From the NCBI RefSeq assembly GCF_900113865.1, contig NZ_FOQY01000018.1, forward strand, positions 1 through 64,000: DNA of 64,000 nt. Reading direction: 5' to 3'. Both the position numbers and the translations under genes were made by a program. Of the stretch, positions 33,661-42,094 are shown in pieces (the stretch's first letter is position 1; the number at the start of each line of letters is the position of its first letter). This DNA is from Streptosporangium canum (GTDB lineage: Bacteria > Actinomycetota > Actinomycetes > Streptosporangiales > Streptosporangiaceae). The notes below the pieces were generated by a model. The model saw nothing but the letters and a program-made list of their open reading frames with translations, made no database searches and had not been told where the DNA came from.

Positions 33661-35553
33661 CTACTCCTTGACCAACGCGTCGAAGTCGGCCAGCTCATCC
33701 TCGGTGATGTACTTCTTCAGCTCGTCCCGGTCGAACAGCTTGATCAGGTCCTCGCGCATGGAGGGCTGGACCTTCTCCTCGACGGTCACGCTTGAGCCGT
33801 CCGGGGAGAGGCCGCAGCGCAGGAGCTTGCGGCGCCACTCGGACGACATGCCCGGGAAGTCGTCACGGGTGTGACCGCCGCGGCTCTCCTGGCGGAGCAG
33901 GGCCGCCTTGGCCACGCACTCGGAGACCAGGAGCATGTTGCGCAGGTCGAGGGAGAGGTGCCAGCCGGGGTTGTAGATCCGGCTGCCGACCGCGCCGACC
34001 CCCCGGGCCCGCTCCTTGAGCTTGCCCACCGCCTCCAGGGCCTCTGTGACCTCCTCGGCCTTGCGGATGATGCCGACCAGCTCGTTCATCGTCCGCTGCA
34101 GCTCGTGGTGGACCTCGTAGGGGTTCTCGCCGGCGCGCTCCAGCGGGGCGAGCGCCTCCGCCTTCGCGGCGTCCACCGAATCCGGGGAGATCTTCGGGCG
34201 GGCCGCGAGCCCGTCCACGTACGAGGCCGCTCCGGCGCCCGCGCGGCGGCCGAACACCAGCAGGTCCGACAGCGAGTTGCCGCCCAGCCGGTTGGAGCCG
34301 TGCATGCCGCCGGAGACCTCGCCGGCCGCGAACAGGCCGGGGACGTCCGCCGCGCCGGTGTCGGCGTCCACCTCGACGCCGCCCATGATGTAGTGGCAGG
34401 TCGGGCCGACCTGCATGGGCTCCTTGGTGATGTCGACGTCGGCCAGCTCCTTGAACTGGTGGTGCATCGACGGCAGCCGCCTGACGATCTCGGTGGCCGG
34501 CAGCCGGCTGGAGACGTCCAGGTAGACGCCGCCCTGCGGGGATCCGCGGCCGGCCTTCACCTCGGAGTTGATGGCCCGCGCCACCTCGTCACGGGGGAGC
34601 AGCTCCGGGGGACGGCGGTTGTTGGCCTGGTCGGTGTACCAGCGGTCGCCCTCCTCCTCGGTGGTGGCGTACTTGTCCTTGAACACCTCGGGGATGTAGT
34701 CGAACATGAAGCGCTTGCCGTCGGAGTTCTTCAGCACCCCGCCGTCACCGCGGACGGACTCGGTGACGAGGATGCCGCGGACCGACGGCGGCCAGACCAT
34801 CCCGGTGGGATGGAACTGGATGAACTCCATGTTGATCAGCTTCGCCCCGGCCAGCAGCGCCAGCGCGTGGCCGTCCCCGGTGTACTCCCAGGAGTTGGAG
34901 GTCACCACGTAGGACTTGCCGATGCCGCCGGTGGCCAGCACGACCGCGGGGGCGTCGAACAGGATGAGCTTGCCGTTCTCCCGCCAGTAGCCGAAGGCGC
35001 CGGAGATCGCGTCCCCGTCCTTGAGCAGGCGGGTCACCGTACACTCCTGGAAGACCTTGATGTAGGCCTCGGCGTCGCCGTGCAGCTTCTCGTCCTCCTG
35101 CTGGAGCGCGACCACGCGCTGCTGCAGGGTGCGGATCAGCTCCAGGCCGGTACGGTCGCCGACGTGGGCGAGCCGGGGATACTCGTGCCCGCCGAAGTTG
35201 CGCTGGCTGATCTTGCCGTCCTTGGTGCGGTCGAACAGCGCACCCCACGCCTCCAGCTCCCAGACCCGGTCCGGGGCCTCCTTGGCGTGCAGCTCGGCCA
35301 TCCGCCAGTTGTTGAGGAACTTGCCGCCGCGCATGGTGTCGCGGAAGTGCACCATCCAGTTGTCGGCACTGTTGACGTTGCCCATGGCCGCGGCCGCGCC
35401 GCCCTCGGCCATGACCGTGTGTGCCTTGCCGAACAGCGACTTGCAGACGATCGCCGTCCGCTTGCCCTGCTGACGGGCTTCGATGGCCGCCCGCAGTCCT
35501 GCTCCGCCGGCGCCGATGACGACGACGTCGTATTCGTGACGCTCGATTTCCAC
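33661..35553 (-). CDS. sdhA: succinate dehydrogenase/fumarate reductase flavoprotein (Sdh1-type)
   Basis: A 630-residue flavoprotein subunit. The FAD-binding GAGGAGLRAAIEA is at residues 14-26, and the His for covalent FAD is in FGKAHTVMAEGG (His near 44). Active-site segments include QFHPTGMVWPP, TESVRGDGG, and the capping region HYIMGGVEVD with HGSNRLGGNSL. GTG 35553 has AGGA a few bases upstream and lies nine bases after sdhC. It matches the Sdh1 group known from mycobacteria rather than the b558-type SdhA at 44 kb. Confidence 0.95.
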   Translation of the reverse strand: MEIERHEYDVVVIGAGGAGLRAAIEARQQGKRTAIVCKSLFGKAHTVMAEGGAAAAMGNVNSADNWMVHFRDTMRGGKFLNNWRMAELHAKEAPDRVWELEAWGALFDRTKDGKISQRNFGGHEYPRLAHVGDRTGLELIRTLQQRVVALQQEDEKLHGDAEAYIKVFQECTVTRLLKDGDAISGAFGYWRENGKLILFDAPAVVLATGGIGKSYVVTSNSWEYTGDGHALALLAGAKLINMEFIQFHPTGMVWPPSVRGILVTESVRGDGGVLKNSDGKRFMFDYIPEVFKDKYATTEEEGDRWYTDQANNRRPPELLPRDEVARAINSEVKAGRGSPQGGVYLDVSSRLPATEIVRRLPSMHHQFKELADVDITKEPMQVGPTCHYIMGGVEVDADTGAADVPGLFAAGEVSGGMHGSNRLGGNSLSDLLVFGRRAGAGAASYVDGLAARPKISPDSVDAAKAEALAPLERAGENPYEVHHELQRTMNELVGIIRKAEEVTEALEAVGKLKERARGVGAVGSRIYNPGWHLSLDLRNMLLVSECVAKAALLRQESRGGHTRDDFPGMSSEWRRKLLRCGLSPDGSSVTVEEKVQPSMREDLIKLFDRDELKKYITEDELADFDALVKE

Positions 35554-35562
35554 AGCTGATCC

Positions 35563-36348
35563 TTATGCGAACGGGAAGTTGATGATGCCCTTGGCGACCA
35601 GCCGGACGTAGAGGTCGGCGCCCATCACCGAGAACATCGAGATCAGCGCCAGCTCCTGGTGCTTGGCGTTGAGCTTGGAGACGAAGCCCCACGCCTTGTA
35701 GCGGACGGGGTGCTTGGAGAAGTGGTTCAGTCGCCCGGCCGTGATATGACGGCAGGAGTGGCACGACAGCGTGTACAGGTTGATCAGTACGGCGTTGACG
35801 ATGAGGATCCAGGTCCCGAGTCCCGTCGGGTTGCCGATGAGGGCCTTCACCGCGTCGATGGCGAGGACCAGGCCGACCACGATCGCCGCGTAGAAGAAGT
35901 AGCGGTGGACGTTCTGCAGGATCAGCGGGAAGCGGGACTCACCGGTGTACTTGCTGTGCGGCTCGTTCACCCCGCACGCCGGGGGCGACAGCCAGAAGCC
36001 CCGGTAGTAGGCCTTGCGGTAGTAGTAGCAGGTGAAGCGGAAGCCGGCGGGCAGGCCCAGGATGAGCAGGCCCGGCGGCAGGGTGTACCAGTCGCCGAAA
36101 GGCGCGAAGCCGAACAGGCGCGACTCCGGCGGGCAGCTGGTCGCCAGGCACGGGGACGCGAACGGAGCGTGATACGGGGACACGAAGTAGGACGTGTCGA
36201 AGATCGCCCACGTGGCGTAGACGAGGAACGCTGTGAAGATGATGAAGGTGATCAGTGGATAGCGCCACCACTGGTCGGTACGCAGGGTGCGCTCCTTGAT
36301 CTGCGCACGCTGTCTTCTGGCCGGGCTGTCGGCCGTTGTCTGGGTCAT
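35563..36348 (-). CDS. sdhC: succinate dehydrogenase membrane anchor subunit (Sdh1-type)
   Basis: A 261-residue polytopic anchor with about five helices (near 31-50, 90-110, 145-165, 170-190, 235-255). It carries unusual Cys/His motifs: SPPACGVNEPH and SCHSCRH at residues 195-201, plus further cysteines in SPCLATSCPPES. In mycobacterial Sdh1 a membrane-embedded Rieske-type iron-sulfur cluster has been described, and these motifs are candidates for its ligands; that link is from memory. ATG 36348 is preferred over longer upstream frames. It is the first gene of the operon. Confidence 0.88.
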   Translation of the reverse strand: MTQTTADSPARRQRAQIKERTLRTDQWWRYPLITFIIFTAFLVYATWAIFDTSYFVSPYHAPFASPCLATSCPPESRLFGFAPFGDWYTLPPGLLILGLPAGFRFTCYYYRKAYYRGFWLSPPACGVNEPHSKYTGESRFPLILQNVHRYFFYAAIVVGLVLAIDAVKALIGNPTGLGTWILIVNAVLINLYTLSCHSCRHITAGRLNHFSKHPVRYKAWGFVSKLNAKHQELALISMFSVMGADLYVRLVAKGIINFPFA

Positions 36349-36493
36349 CGGTGACCTCTCCACCTCCCACGGACCCCGCTGGCCAAGGGTCCGGGTCGTT
36401 TCAGTTGTGCCGCGCGCTGGGCCATGGTCGCGCCGGCTCACACGTGCGCGCGCATATTGGTGGGGGATACGTTACGACGGAGCCCGGGGGTTA

Positions 36494-36509
36494 TGTGAGA
36501 AGGGTCACT
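36494..36509 (-). promoter_or_regulatory. CRP/GlxR-type site 1 upstream of Sdh1
   Basis: TGTGA-GAAGGG-TCACT matches the CRP consensus TGTGA-N6-TCACA except for the last base. It lies about 146 bp upstream of the sdhC ATG and is nested in a larger inverted repeat, ATGTGAG-N8-CTCACAT (36493-36514). Confidence 0.55.
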
Positions 36510-36528
36510 CACATTTTCACTGACTGGC

Positions 36529-36544
36529 TGTGATTCCTGTCACG
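36529..36544 (-). promoter_or_regulatory. CRP/GlxR-type site 2 upstream of Sdh1
   Basis: TGTGA-TTCCTG-TCACG matches the CRP consensus with one mismatch and starts exactly 35 bp from site 1. The tandem pair suggests control of Sdh1 by a CRP-family regulator, as GlxR does for sdh in corynebacteria. Confidence 0.55.
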
Positions 36545-36581
36545 TTAGTCAGGCAGAGGTCATCGACCTGCCACGATCTGA

Positions 36582-36619
36582 GGGCTGAGCGGGTCTCCAG
36601 GGAGATTCCCGGTCAGCCC
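36582..36619 (-). terminator. terminator of the receiver/kinase/phosphatase operon
   Basis: A long hairpin: GGGCTGA, CGGG and TCTCC pair with GGAGA, CCCG and TCAGCCC with small bulges. It lies 29 bp beyond the response regulator stop and just upstream of the CRP-type sites of Sdh1. Confidence 0.65.
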
Positions 36620-36647
36620 GGCCTGGGGCGGCGCGAGCCCCCCCGGC

Positions 36648-37097
36648 TCAGTAGTGCTGGTCGGAGTTGGGCAGCTTGACGACGGTGACGAAGAAGTCGT
36701 CGATCCGCCGGACCACGCTGATGAACTGGTCGAAGTCCACCGGCTTGGAGACGTAGGCGTTGGCGTGCAGGTGGTAGCTGCGCAGGATGTCCTCCTCGGA
36801 CTCCGAGGTCGTCAGCACGACCACGGGGATGCCGCGGAGCCGCTCGTCGCCCTTGATGTCCTGGAGCACCTCCCTGCCGTCCTTGCGGGGCAGATTGAGG
36901 TCCAGCAGGATCAGGTCCGGCCGGGGCACGTCGGCGTACTCGCCCTCCTTACGGAGGAAGGCCATGGCCTGCTCGCCGTCGTTGACGACGTGCAGCTTGT
37001 TCCTGACCTTGTTCATCTCGAACGCCTCCCGCGTCAGCAGGACGTCGCCCGGGTCGTCCTCGACCAGGAGCACGTCGATCCAGCGCAGGTCATTCAT
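36648..37097 (-). CDS. single-domain response regulator (Rcp1-like)
   Basis: A 149-residue stand-alone receiver. Acidic residues are in LLVEDDPGD (about 10-18), the phosphoacceptor Asp is in [15 protein letters not shown] (about 67), the conserved Thr in VVLTTSES and Lys in YVSKPVDF (about 119). It has no output domain; such Rcp1-type regulators pass phosphate or bind kinases and phosphatases. It is the last gene of a three-gene operon and overlaps the kinase stop by eight bases, so it should be the kinase's partner. Confidence 0.92.
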   Translation of the reverse strand: MNDLRWIDVLLVEDDPGDVLLTREAFEMNKVRNKLHVVNDGEQAMAFLRKEGEYADVPRPDLILLDLNLPRKDGREVLQDIKGDERLRGIPVVVLTTSESEEDILRSYHLHANAYVSKPVDFDQFISVVRRIDDFFVTVVKLPNSDQHY

Positions 37098-38676
37098 CCG
37101 TATCTCCAGAGGGAAGGGTCCAGCGGAAGGTCGTGCCGGGTCTGTCGGGCTCCTCGCCGTCCACCCAGATCCGGCCGCCGTGGTATTCGACGATCTTCTT
37201 GCACAGCGCCAGCCCGATGCCGGTGCCCGCGTAGACGTCGCGTCCGTGCAGGCGCTGGAAGATCAGGAAGATCCTGTCAGTGTATTTGCTCTCGATGCCT
37301 ATCCCGTTGTCGGCGCAGGAGAACTCCCACATGTCCCCGTCGCGCCGGACCCCGATGTGGATCCGGGGCGGCTCCTGCGAGCGGAACTTGATCGCGTTGC
37401 CGAGGAGGTTCTGGAAGAGCTGGGTGAGCTGGGCCCGGTTGCCCTGCACGGTGGGCAGGTCGTCGGAGCTGATCGTGGCCCCGGCGTCCTCGATCGTCAC
37501 GGCGAGGTTGTTCAGCGCGGCCTGCAGGGACAGGCCCGTGTCGATCGCGGTCCGCTCGCCGCCGACCCTGCCGACCCGGGAGAAGTCGAGCAGGTCGTTG
37601 ATCAGCAGCTGCATGCGCTTGGCGCCGTCCACGGCGAAGGCGATGTACTGCTTGGCCCGGTCGTCGAGCTGGTCGCCGTAGCGCTGGTCGAGCATCTGGG
37701 TGAAGCTGGCCACCTTGCGCAGCGGCTCCTGCAGGTCGTGGCTGGCCACGTAGGCGAACTGCTCCAGCTCGCCGTTGGAGCGGCGCAGCTCCGCCGTCTG
37801 CTCCTCCAGCTTGCTCTGCGCCTCCGAGGCCCGCCGCCACTCGGTGAGGATGCGGCGCCGCATGGCGTCCACGTGGCTGGAGAGCTCGGCCAGCTCGGAG
37901 GGGCGCTCGACCTTGAGCTTGTGCTCGAAGTCTCCCTGGGCGACCGCGCGGACCTGGCCGTTGAGCTCCGCCATCGGACGCAGTACGGCGTGCCGGACGA
38001 TGAGCACGGAACCGATCCCGGCCAGGACCAGCACGCCGGCCACCCCGCCGAGTGCGAGGTAGAGGGCCTGCCAGCCCTTCTCCAGCCGGACGCCGCCCTC
38101 CATGTGCAGCCGGTTCAGGTGGTCCTGGAGCGCGGTGAGCGACTGGCGGATCTCGGTGAAGCGGGCGGCGTTGACGGGCGCGTTCTGCCGGTTGGAGGCC
38201 TCGGTCCTCATGGTCGGCACCGAGGCGATGAGCGGCTCCGCGTAGTCGCGCCGCCAGGCCTCTCCGGCCGCCTTCAGCCGGGCGACCTCGGCGGCGACCG
38301 TCCGCCTCTCCGGCATCCGGGACATCAGCCCGTCGATCGAGGCCAGCGCGCCGGCCTCGGCGACGACCGCCCCGCGGTAGTCCTGGAGGGACGTCTCCTC
38401 GTTGGTCCTGCCGTACGCCCGGACCGAGCTCTCCTGCGAGGTCAGCGCGTTGGAGATCTCCAGGGCGCGCAGCGCCGCGGGGTCGACGACGTCCACCACG
38501 GCCACCCTGGCCTCGCGGGTCTCCTCGATCGAGATGACGGTGAAGGCGCCGGCGACGGTGAACACCATCAGAATGAACACCCCCGCCAGCAGGAACCACT
38601 GCCCGACGCGGAGCTTCCCGAAGCCCGTCGCCGGGGTGGCGGCGGGCAGGGGGCGCAGGCCGTGGCCGGTGTTCAC
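37090..38676 (-). CDS. sensor histidine kinase with CHASE3-like sensor and HAMP
   Basis: A 528-residue membrane kinase. Helix one is near 27-47, a roughly 150-residue extracytoplasmic CHASE3-like helical domain follows ([34 protein letters not shown]), helix two is near 205-225, then HAMP, a coiled coil, HisKA with [16 protein letters not shown], and HATPase_c with [15 protein letters not shown] and [13 protein letters not shown]. The dimerisation domain is the phytochrome-like type that phosphorylates Rcp1-type receivers. The GTG start overlaps the phosphatase stop (GTGA). Confidence 0.93.
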   Translation of the reverse strand: MNTGHGLRPLPAATPATGFGKLRVGQWFLLAGVFILMVFTVAGAFTVISIEETREARVAVVDVVDPAALRALEISNALTSQESSVRAYGRTNEETSLQDYRGAVVAEAGALASIDGLMSRMPERRTVAAEVARLKAAGEAWRRDYAEPLIASVPTMRTEASNRQNAPVNAARFTEIRQSLTALQDHLNRLHMEGGVRLEKGWQALYLALGGVAGVLVLAGIGSVLIVRHAVLRPMAELNGQVRAVAQGDFEHKLKVERPSELAELSSHVDAMRRRILTEWRRASEAQSKLEEQTAELRRSNGELEQFAYVASHDLQEPLRKVASFTQMLDQRYGDQLDDRAKQYIAFAVDGAKRMQLLINDLLDFSRVGRVGGERTAIDTGLSLQAALNNLAVTIEDAGATISSDDLPTVQGNRAQLTQLFQNLLGNAIKFRSQEPPRIHIGVRRDGDMWEFSCADNGIGIESKYTDRIFLIFQRLHGRDVYAGTGIGLALCKKIVEYHGGRIWVDGEEPDRPGTTFRWTLPSGDTDE

Positions 38677-39827
38677 CGCTCCTCGCCGCGCGAGATGAGC
38701 ACGGCCGCGAGGTCGTCGCTGAGCGCGTCCTGGTTCAGCTCGATCACCCGGTCGATGAGCCGGTCGAGGTGGATCCCGTCCTGCTCGTGGACCAGGCGGA
38801 GCAGGCCCTCGGTCCCGAGCAGGTCGGGGCCGCCGCCGACGGTGGCCTCGATCAGGCCGTCGGTGTAGAGCAGCAGGGACCAGTCGGCGCCCAGCGGCAC
38901 CTCGATCTCCGTCCAGTCGACACCCTGGAAGATCCCGAGCGGCGGCCCCGAGGGGGTGCCCGGGACCACGCCGATCACGCCGTCGCGGATCAGCAGGGGC
39001 GGTGGATGGCCGACCACGTGCATGCGCGCGGTGCCGAGCGTGGGGTCGATCGTGACGATGCACAGCGTCGTGAAGATCTCCGCGGACTTGCGTTCGAGGC
39101 GGAGCACCGAGTCGAGGGTGCGCAGCAGCTCGTTGCCGGTGTGCCCGGCCAGGACCAGGGTCCGCCAGGCGATCCGCAGCGCGACGCCCAGCGCGGCCTC
39201 GTCCGGGCCGTGCCCGCACACGTCGCCGACCACCACGTGCACGGCGCCGTCGGGGCTCTGCACGGTGTCCCAGAAGTCGCCGGCGAGCAGGGCCCGGCGG
39301 CGGCCGGGCAGGTAGCGGGCCTGGTGCTCCAGGAGCCCGGGCTCCAGCAGCGGCACCGGCAGCAGCCCGCGTTCGAGTCGGGAGTTCTCCTTGGTGAGCA
39401 GCTCGACCTCGACCAGCCGGCGCTGGGCCAGGTCGGCGCGCTTGCGCTCCATCGCGTAGCGGATCGCCCGCGCCAGCAGCCGGGCCTCCACGTCCTGCTT
39501 GACCAGGAAGTCCTGGGCGCCCGCGGCCACGGCCTCCGCGCCCACGTGGGTGTCGTTCAGCCCGGTCAGCACGAGCACGGCGGCGTGCGGCGCCATGGAG
39601 AGCACCTGCTCCAGCGCTTCGAGGCCGGTCGCGTCGGGCAGCGAGAGGTCCACGAGCACGCACTGCACGTCCTGTGTCAGCTGTACTCGGCTCTCCGCCA
39701 GGCTGCGCACCCAGATGATCTTCGGTGGGTCGTCCGACTCGCCGAGCAACTCCTCCACGAGGAAGGCATCGCCCGCGTCGTCCTCGATGAGAAGGATCGT
39801 GAGCGTGTCATGGGGAGGGGCGGTCAC
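38673..39827 (-). CDS. receiver-PP2C (SpoIIE-type) serine phosphatase
   Basis: About 384 residues: an N-terminal receiver (LLIEDDAGDAFLVEELL, phosphoacceptor Asp in VLVDLSLPDA), a short coiled coil, then a PP2C/SpoIIE domain at about 175-380 (ALLAGDFWDTV, VVVGDVCGHGPDEAAL, LLLYTDGLIEA, SDDLAAVLI). All metal-binding Asp motifs are present. Such proteins dephosphorylate anti-sigma-factor antagonists. GTG 39827 is chosen because AAAGAGG lies seven bases upstream; a GTG ten codons earlier has no ribosome binding site. It is the first gene of the operon with the kinase and receiver. Confidence 0.9.
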   Translation of the reverse strand: MTAPPHDTLTILLIEDDAGDAFLVEELLGESDDPPKIIWVRSLAESRVQLTQDVQCVLVDLSLPDATGLEALEQVLSMAPHAAVLVLTGLNDTHVGAEAVAAGAQDFLVKQDVEARLLARAIRYAMERKRADLAQRRLVEVELLTKENSRLERGLLPVPLLEPGLLEHQARYLPGRRRALLAGDFWDTVQSPDGAVHVVVGDVCGHGPDEAALGVALRIAWRTLVLAGHTGNELLRTLDSVLRLERKSAEIFTTLCIVTIDPTLGTARMHVVGHPPPLLIRDGVIGVVPGTPSGPPLGIFQGVDWTEIEVPLGADWSLLLYTDGLIEATVGGGPDLLGTEGLLRLVHEQDGIHLDRLIDRVIELNQDALSDDLAAVLISRGEER

Positions 39828-39913
39828 TGACGCCTCTTTGCGAGATCGGGGGGACACCTATTAACGCTATGCAGAATAGTGTGACACCAGGACTTATAGG
39901 ACAGTGCCCAGCT

Positions 39914-40711
39914 TCATGTCCTCGGCCGGTCCGTGGGCCGTGTCCCGCAGTCGTGCGGCAGGGCTCGCGTCCGCTCCGAGACGCTGCTCCACAGTGGGGG
40001 GACAGCGAAGTGCGTGCGGAGGATCTCAATGATGTCCCCATCGATGAGGGTGGATATTCCGGGTGAGCCGAGTGCGCGCACCATCGCATACAGCACATCG
40101 GCATGAGGCTGCCGCAGTAGAGCCTGCGCCTGGCCATGCGCCCGCTGGTGCTCGCCTCGTGTGAGGGATCTCGCGTACCCGCGGAGCATGTCCTGGCAGC
40201 GCTGGAAGCCGTCCTGGCGCGCTCGCTCCAACTGCCAGCGGTCCAGCCGGAAGGTTCTGATGGTCGCCTTCCCCTTGGGCGTCCTGGCCCGGTAGCGCCC
40301 GGTGCCAAGGAGGAGCTGGAGGTGATCATGGGGATCTTCGACGGAAGGGTCGATGAGCAGACACTCTCCGGTCAGCGGGTCACATGGATACTCGGCACGC
40401 TTGGCGTTGCTGTTGCAGTAGTCACAGGCCAGAAAGTGGTTCAGCCAGTCGAAGGCGCGCAGCGGAGCCAACTTGATCGGTTCGAAGTGGTCGATCGCCG
40501 TGCCGAGGCTGTCTCCGCAGTACATGCACCGCTCTATCCCGGCCGCCATGGGTTGCAGCCGAGCGCGCAGGGCCGACCGGTCGTCGGTCGCGTTCTTCCA
40601 GCGCCGGCGGGCGGTGGCCGCGTTCGCGGAGCGGGAACGGAGATGGTCGGTCTGGTCACGGAGCCTGCCGGCTAACTCCGCTGAAAGGGAAGGACGTACC
40701 AGCGGGATCAC
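39914..40711 (-). CDS. HNH endonuclease, PtuB-like
   Basis: A 265-residue HNH nuclease. The zinc-finger-type HNH core is CMYC (62-65), DHFEP (74-78), N91, then CDYCN (96-100) and K104, the pattern seen in PtuB of Septu anti-phage systems. The remainder is helical (RLDRWQLERARQDGFQRC). It is translated from GTG 40711, overlapping the ATPase stop (GTGA), so the two are a coupled operon. The local sequence is less GC-rich than neighbours, which suggests acquisition. It could also be a nuclease of another ATPase-HNH defence type, such as a retron effector lacking its retron. Confidence 0.85.
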   Translation of the reverse strand: MIPLVRPSLSAELAGRLRDQTDHLRSRSANAATARRRWKNATDDRSALRARLQPMAAGIERCMYCGDSLGTAIDHFEPIKLAPLRAFDWLNHFLACDYCNSNAKRAEYPCDPLTGECLLIDPSVEDPHDHLQLLLGTGRYRARTPKGKATIRTFRLDRWQLERARQDGFQRCQDMLRGYARSLTRGEHQRAHGQAQALLRQPHADVLYAMVRALGSPGISTLIDGDIIEILRTHFAVPPLWSSVSERTRALPHDCGTRPTDRPRT

Positions 40712-42012
40712 GGATCGGATCCGAGGGTCTGTGACACCTCTCGCACTCGGGTGGCCGGAGAGCTCGCCAGCTCTTCGCTGAGTCGCCTGTAGGCATCGAC
40801 ATCCGCGGGCGTCGCGGTCCCGTCGAGCACCTTGATCTCCAGATCGCCGAGATCCTCGCGAAGCTCGTCCGAGCGCGGAGAGTACGGGGAGTCCACACCG
40901 AACAGTTCGGTCACGACGGCATCGTCGCCACTGCCGTACACGATGCGGCGGTGGAGTTCCTCGTCCACGACGCTCGGAGGGGACTGTTCGTCCGGGCCGG
41001 GCAGGCGAATGAGGCCACCGGCGCTCGCACTCTGGCAGACGTAGGGGCTGTGGGTGGTGACGATGAACTGGATCATCGGGAAGTGTGTTTTCAGCCACTC
41101 GCCGATCTTCTGCTGCCAGCTCACATGGAGGTGTGCGTCCACCTCGTCGATCAGCACGACACCTGGGTAGGGAATGGTCGGGCGCCCGTCTCGGCTCTCG
41201 ACAGCGAGCATTCCGTAAGCCGTGTGCATCTGCCGCATGATGTCGAGCACGAGGGCGGTGACCGCTCGATATCCGTCGCTCATGTCACGGAGCGGTCTTC
41301 GCGTGCCGTCACGTTGAACCCAGAGGCCGTCGGAATCCAGACGCACGATTTTGAATCCGTCGGGCAGGAGACCGTCTCCGAGCAGGGCGAGGACGGATTC
41401 GAGAAGCTCCTTCGCCCCTGGGCGACCTTCCAACTGGAAAAGGTGGCGTTCGACAAGCCAGCTGACACTCTCGAACAGAGTCGCGTCCTCGTCGAAGAGT
41501 GTCCTTGTCGCCTGATAACTCGATCTGAGCTCGGAGCCGCCGCGTCCCATCTCGGCGGCCGACAGCCTGCGGAAGGGGCCGTACCCGGAGAGGAACCAGC
41601 CGCTCTGCGTCTTTCGCAGCCAGAGACCGTCGATGCGAGGGTCATCTCCCCGCCAAAGGCCGAGACCATCGGATGTCCAGCGAAGGGCAGCCGGCAGTAG
41701 GGCGTCCGACCCCGGGATGCCGAACGGATCGTCGGCATGATCGAATTTTAGGTCGTAGCGGAATTCGCAGCGAACACCCGCCGTTGCGGAATCGGGTGGT
41801 GAACCAGTCCAGCGATCGAGATCCACGCCGACGCGCGGGCCCGCAGCGGTCAGTGCGATGGCCTGCAGAATGGTGCTCTTACCCGAGCCGTTACGGCCCG
41901 CCAGCACGGTCCAGCCGGCGTATGAGCCGTCGGGCCGGGTGAAATCGAGGTCGACCTCTCGCGGACCGGAGAAGCCACGTACGCCGGAGATCTTTAGATT
42001 CGCGACGTACAC
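40708..42012 (-). CDS. ABC/SMC-type AAA ATPase, PtuA-like
   Basis: A 434-residue RecF/SMC-like ATPase with Walker A GRNGSGKST (39-47), a signature-like RDMSDGYRAVTALVLD (about 250-265), Walker B GVVLIDEVDAHLH (about 288-300) and the H-loop VTTHSPYVCQ. The core is interrupted by a roughly 200-residue helical insertion instead of a long coiled coil. Together with the overlapping HNH gene this is the PtuA+PtuB organisation of Septu, where the ATPase controls the nuclease. GTG 42012 starts at YVANLKISGVRG, the usual N-terminal strand; a GAGAGGA lies nine bases upstream. Confidence 0.85.
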   Translation of the reverse strand: MYVANLKISGVRGFSGPREVDLDFTRPDGSYAGWTVLAGRNGSGKSTILQAIALTAAGPRVGVDLDRWTGSPPDSATAGVRCEFRYDLKFDHADDPFGIPGSDALLPAALRWTSDGLGLWRGDDPRIDGLWLRKTQSGWFLSGYGPFRRLSAAEMGRGGSELRSSYQATRTLFDEDATLFESVSWLVERHLFQLEGRPGAKELLESVLALLGDGLLPDGFKIVRLDSDGLWVQRDGTRRPLRDMSDGYRAVTALVLDIMRQMHTAYGMLAVESRDGRPTIPYPGVVLIDEVDAHLHVSWQQKIGEWLKTHFPMIQFIVTTHSPYVCQSASAGGLIRLPGPDEQSPPSVVDEELHRRIVYGSGDDAVVTELFGVDSPYSPRSDELREDLGDLEIKVLDGTATPADVDAYRRLSEELASSPATRVREVSQTLGSDP

Positions 42013-42094
42013 GTCATGCCATCCTCTCGCTCGTGTGCGTGAGCCGGGTCGCCGTGCGCTCAACTCTAGGCGTGGGGGCGCGCCGGTGTCCTGG

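Larger units (their letters stand above)
36349..36647. other. sdhCAB (Sdh1) leader region and response-regulator 3' region
   Basis: A 299-bp gap containing the Sdh1 operon promoter region, two CRP-type sites and the terminator of the upstream two-component operon. I could not settle a -35/-10 pair; TAACGT or GTATCC-like boxes about 100 bp upstream of sdhC are weak candidates. Confidence 0.5.

Noticed and set aside
33871-35559. 562-codon plus-strand frame over the Sdh1 flavoprotein
   Set aside because: Antisense shadow of sdhA; low-complexity composition without any motif.
38677-39663. Apparent fusion of the histidine kinase to about 330 upstream codons
   Set aside because: That part is a wrong-frame reading of the receiver-PP2C gene. 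The kinase starts at GTG 38676 in a GTGA overlap.
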